A stretch of DNA of 35,464 nucleotides from Thermococcus sp. (GTDB lineage: Archaea > Methanobacteriota_B > Thermococci > Thermococcales > Thermococcaceae), in assembly GCA_015523195.1 (NCBI GenBank), contig WAKU01000025.1, positions 1 through 35,464 of the forward strand, written 5' to 3'. Under the pieces are notes generated by a model. The model saw only the letters and a program-made list of their open reading frames with translations, did not search any database and was not told where the DNA came from. A program made the translations under genes and the position numbers. Positions 32,824 to 35,464 of the stretch are shown piece by piece (the stretch's first letter is position 1; every line of letters starts with the position of its first letter).

Positions 32824-33273
32824 TCAGAAGATCTCGTGCTTGCAGTCCTCGGTTATGAACGTGACGTCTATGTGCTCTATTCCCGGTGTGTTCTTCGAGA
32901 TCTCGTTGATGATCCTCTGGATCTCCCTCATTTCCTTTGGAGCGATTATGTGGGCTACTATGTGGTGTGCCCCTAAGGCTTTCTGGACTATCTTGACGTC
33001 GTCCATCTTTGCGAGGGCCTTGGTTATCTCATCGACGTCAACCCCGGCCTTCAGAGTGATCCCGAGGACGACGTGTGAGTAGCCGAGCCTGTCGTAATCC
33101 GGCACTATGGTGTACTTTTTGATTATCCCTATGCGCTCAAGCTTGTCCATCCTCCTTGAAATCCTCTGCCTCGTTGTTCCAAGGGTCTCGGCGAGCTCCT
33201 TGTAGGTCATCCTCGCGTTCTTGGCAAGAAGCTCGATTATTTTAATATCGATCTTGTCCACCCTGTTTGCCAT
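32824..33273 (-). CDS. Lrp/AsnC-family transcriptional regulator
   Basis: This 149-residue protein has an N-terminal helix-turn-helix (IIELLAKNARMTYKELAETLGTTRQRISRRMDKLERIGII) and a C-terminal RAM/AsnC ligand-binding domain (VVLGITLKAGVDVDEI, IVQKALGAHHIVAHII). Such proteins form octamers and often sense amino acids. ATG 33273 follows GGGTGATGG; the track's upstream GTG and ATG overlap that site. The promoter is TTTTATAACT at 33311-33320 on the minus strand. The AT-rich DNA upstream could hold its own operator. The regulated genes cannot be deduced here. Confidence 0.93.
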   Translation of the reverse strand: MANRVDKIDIKIIELLAKNARMTYKELAETLGTTRQRISRRMDKLERIGIIKKYTIVPDYDRLGYSHVVLGITLKAGVDVDEITKALAKMDDVKIVQKALGAHHIVAHIIAPKEMREIQRIINEISKNTPGIEHIDVTFITEDCKHEIF

Positions 33274-33310
33274 AACCATCACCCTACATATTGCATTAAA
33301 GTGGGAGAGG

Positions 33311-33320
33311 AGTTATAAAA
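33311..33320 (-). promoter_or_regulatory. TATA box of the Lrp-family gene
   Basis: TTTTATAACT on the minus strand sits about 40 nt before ATG 33273. It gives a leader of about 15-20 nt with GGGTGA. Confidence 0.55.
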
Positions 33321-33531
33321 CTTTCGGAAAATTTTCAACATGTTGTTATTAGCATATTATTGTCGTTCCTAAAAGTTTGAGTATTTTATTTAATAGGCCG
33401 TCTCTCTTAGATGTGGTGTCACATTATGTTACATGTTTTTGATGTGATTATTTTGAAAGGCCTTTATGTAGTCATTGCTTACATTTTCAAATCGTAACGG
33501 CTTAATTCTAAGACCATACATGAAAAGCCGG
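33321..33531. other. AT-rich intergenic stretch without a gene
   Basis: About 210 nt between the Lrp promoter and the LonB 3' end is far richer in A and T than the rest of the window. I see no ORF, tRNA or C/D box set. It contains small inverted repeats, ATGTGgtgtCACAT (33411-33424) and CAACATGTTG (about 33338-33347), which could be regulator sites. Confidence 0.5.
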
Positions 33532-33537
33532 AAAAAA
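33532..33537 (-). terminator. Oligo-T terminator after LonB
   Basis: The minus strand reads CCATTTTTTCCGG shortly after the LonB TAA, the most T-rich point of the 3' flank. Confidence 0.4.
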
Positions 33538-33545
33538 TGGAGAAT

Positions 33546-35444
33546 TTAAGGAGACCAGAGCGGAAGTGCGGAACGTATTCTACCCAGGAGCTGCTGCTTC
33601 TTCGGGCTGTCAACGAGTGCTATTTCGAGCACTTCATCTATCCTTTCGACCGGGATGATCTCTATCTTCTCCGTCCTGTCCCTGCTCAGGAAGACGTCCT
33701 TCTCGTTGGACTTCGGGATTATAACGGTCTTGATGCCCGCCTCAATGGCGGCCTCTATCTTCGGCGTTGCGCCTCCTATCGGGAGAACTTCCCCTCGGAC
33801 ACTCAGGGATCCAGTCATCGCGACGTCCTGCCGGATCGGAATTCCCTCAAGGGTGGAGATGACGGCCGTTGCAACGCTTATGCTCGCCGAATCCCCCTCG
33901 ACCCCCTCGTAGGTCTGGAGGAACTGGACGTGTATATCGTACCTGCTGATGTCCTCCCCCTTATAGCGCTTTATTATCGCCGAGACGTTCTGGACGGCCT
34001 CCTTGGCAATCTCACCGAGTTTTCCAGTGACTATGATTCTCCCCTCCTCCCTGCTGGCTGAGGGGGCCACTATGGCCTCTATCGGGAGGACTATGCCGCT
34101 CTGCTCGCCTATGACGGCCAGGCCGTTCACCCTTCCTATCTCCCCTCCCTCAGTTTTTATCACCTGGTACTCCTTCTTGTTCTCGATGTACCAGTCTGCC
34201 AGCTGCTTTTCGAGCGGCTTTGCCATCTCCATTGCCTCAAGCACGTCCTCCCTCTCAACGTACTTCTTCCCCTTCTTGACGGCTATGTCGCCGGCTGCCC
34301 TCACTATCCCGCCGAGGTCACGGAGGCGCAGTGTGAGGTGCCCCTTCCTCCCGCCCCTTCTCTGGGCCTCCCTCACTATCTCCTCAACCGCATCGCGGGT
34401 AAAGTGCGGTATCTTTCCGTCCCTCTTTACCTCCTGTGCCACGAACTGGACGAGCTTGCGCCTGTTCTCCATCGTGTCCGGCATCGTCGTCCTCATGTAG
34501 ACCTCGTAGCCGTAGCCCCTTATGCGGGAGCGCAAGGCAGGGTGCATCTTGTCAACGGTGTCGAGGTTTCCGGCTGCGACGAGGATGAAGTCGCACGGCA
34601 CGGGCTCGGTTCTCACCATGGCCCCGCTTGAGAGCTCGCTCTGACCCGTTATTGGGAACTTCTTCTCCTGCATGGCCGTCAGCAGGTTCTGCTGCATCTT
34701 GAGGGTCAGCGTTGCTATCTCGTCTATGAAGAGAACACCTTTGTGGGCGCGGTGTATCATACCCGGCTCAACGCGCTCGTGGGCGGGCGTGCCGAGGCCG
34801 CCCGACTGGAACGGGTCATGTCTCACATCGCCGAGCAGTGCGCCTGCATGGGCCCCGGTTGCGTCGACGAAGGGCGCCTTGCCCCTCCCGCAGTTGTCGA
34901 CCAAGAGCTTCGGGACGAGGACGCTGGTCTTCAGACGCATGTTGGAGAGCACCATTATGGTGAGGATTATGACGAAGAGGCCCATCAGGAAGTTCGTCGT
35001 GTTGTACTGCATCATTACCGCTATCATTACCATGAACACTATCGCCATCAGGAGGTAGGACTTGATGTTCTCCTGGCTCTTAGCCCTCTCCCTGTATTTC
35101 TGGACGATCCTCTTCCCCTGGCAGGCTGGAACGGTCTTTATCTTGGGCATGTTCTCGTCCTCTGGGTTGGGGAAGACGAGTATGTCTTCAAGGCTCTCCG
35201 TCGGCAGGAGCTCCGCCATCGCCTGCCCGAGCATTGACTTCCCGGTTCCAGGCTCGCCGATGAGAAGAACGTGCCTCCTCTGCCCCGCGGCAGTCTTTAT
35301 GACCTCCACCGCATGCTCCTGGCCTATGACCTGATCTATGAGCCTCTCAGGAACTTTAATCTCCTCTGTTGTCTCAAAATCAACGCCCAGCTCAAGGGTC
35401 CCGCCCATTCCTTCGTCTGGCAGTGAGGGTTCCCTCTCACCCAT
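33546..35444 (-). CDS. lonB: Membrane-anchored ATP-dependent protease LonB
   Basis: The main archaeal membrane-bound quality-control protease, 632 residues. Walker A is GEPGTGKS (63-70) and Walker B is GVLFIDEI (Asp241). Two membrane helices (about 130-147 and 151-168) are inserted between them, as is typical of LonB. The C-terminal proteolytic domain has Ser519 in EGDSAS and Lys562 in ATPKIEAA, the Ser-Lys dyad. No intein interrupts the motifs, unlike in some Pyrococcus Lon genes. The ATG lies 20 nt from the window edge after GAGAAGAGGG, so its promoter is out of view. Confidence 0.97.
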   Translation of the reverse strand: MGEREPSLPDEGMGGTLELGVDFETTEEIKVPERLIDQVIGQEHAVEVIKTAAGQRRHVLLIGEPGTGKSMLGQAMAELLPTESLEDILVFPNPEDENMPKIKTVPACQGKRIVQKYRERAKSQENIKSYLLMAIVFMVMIAVMMQYNTTNFLMGLFVIILTIMVLSNMRLKTSVLVPKLLVDNCGRGKAPFVDATGAHAGALLGDVRHDPFQSGGLGTPAHERVEPGMIHRAHKGVLFIDEIATLTLKMQQNLLTAMQEKKFPITGQSELSSGAMVRTEPVPCDFILVAAGNLDTVDKMHPALRSRIRGYGYEVYMRTTMPDTMENRRKLVQFVAQEVKRDGKIPHFTRDAVEEIVREAQRRGGRKGHLTLRLRDLGGIVRAAGDIAVKKGKKYVEREDVLEAMEMAKPLEKQLADWYIENKKEYQVIKTEGGEIGRVNGLAVIGEQSGIVLPIEAIVAPSASREEGRIIVTGKLGEIAKEAVQNVSAIIKRYKGEDISRYDIHVQFLQTYEGVEGDSASISVATAVISTLEGIPIRQDVAMTGSLSVRGEVLPIGGATPKIEAAIEAGIKTVIIPKSNEKDVFLSRDRTEKIEIIPVERIDEVLEIALVDSPKKQQLLGRIRSALPLWSP

Positions 35445-35464
35445 TTTATTTCCCTCTTCTCAAT

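Noticed and set aside
33537-34061. Plus-strand ORF of 174 aa and similar long ORFs opposite LonB
   Set aside because: They are shadows of the LonB coding sequence, a common effect in GC-rich DNA.
33546-35444. Intein in LonB
   Set aside because: Some Pyrococcus Lon genes carry inteins near the ATPase motifs, so this was checked; the motifs here are continuous.
1-35464. CRISPR arrays, tRNA or rRNA genes, insertion sequences, replication origin
   Set aside because: No regularly spaced direct repeats, cloverleaf sequences, transposase motifs or Cdc6/ORB-like clusters were seen.

Overview
The window is chromosomal DNA of a hyperthermophilic euryarchaeon of the order Thermococcales, most likely a GC-rich Thermococcus. 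This rests on the gene set: a TATA-binding protein with an acidic tail, membrane-anchored LonB, a Thermococcales-type S-layer protein, a CGP-CTERM secreted protein, EndoQ with a PCNA-binding tail, fibrillarin/Nop5, indolepyruvate ferredoxin oxidoreductase, archaeal MBF1, and TATA/BRE promoters with GGTGA-type ribosome binding sites. About 40 protein genes fill the window. There are no rRNA or tRNA genes, CRISPR arrays or recognisable insertion sequences.

Layout. (1) 1-3328: energy-yielding aromatic amino acid catabolism. IorAB makes aryl-acetyl-CoA, and the ADP-forming acyl-CoA synthetase alpha subunit, cut by the left edge, makes ATP from it. (2) 3399-4543: a lone archaeal AAA ATPase with the same 16-bp palindrome at both ends. 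(3) 4544-7084: a histone-deacetylase-fold amidohydrolase behind a small YbjN-like gene, divergent from agmatinase, suggesting a polyamine theme. (4) 7268-11346: a CBS protein overlapping a CPA2 cation/proton antiporter, a hypothetical gene, and a ClC chloride channel or transporter with CBS domains. (5) 11357-14356: EndoQ (DNA repair), ThiL, a CadC-like ArsR regulator and a MazG-like pyrophosphohydrolase. (6) 14445-18143: a GT4 glycosyltransferase, polysaccharide deacetylase, AmmeMemoRadiSam-type radical SAM enzyme and a hypothetical gene, tightly packed. (7) 18149-20742: the S-layer gene with a strong promoter and a small membrane-anchored companion. (8) 20748-24322: TBP, a SDH-family (ClpP-class) membrane protease, a DUF356-like gene, aMBF1, a GNAT acetyltransferase and a small orphan. 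(9) 24601-27236 (minus): DUF35, thiolase and HMG-CoA synthase, the entry steps of the mevalonate pathway. (10) 27408-32717: a CGP-CTERM surface protein, the fibrillarin-Nop5 operon, a divergent THUMP/SPOUT RNA-modification gene and a DUF92 membrane protein. (11) 32824-35444: an Lrp/AsnC regulator, an AT-rich intergenic stretch and LonB.

The most noteworthy points are: a previously unlisted box C/D guide sRNA (minus strand, 31951-32009) overlapping the DUF92 stop codon, close to the genes for the proteins that would bind it; the palindrome-bounded ATPase; a four-cysteine CadC-type metal site in the ArsR regulator; a 10-bp leader hairpin covering the ribosome binding site of the THUMP gene; an identical 13-mer TATA element used at two divergent promoters; and a possible decayed gene between the GNAT operon and the mevalonate operon. 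Start codons were often moved inward from the ORF track to fit ribosome binding sites. All functional calls come from reading motifs, not from database searches.
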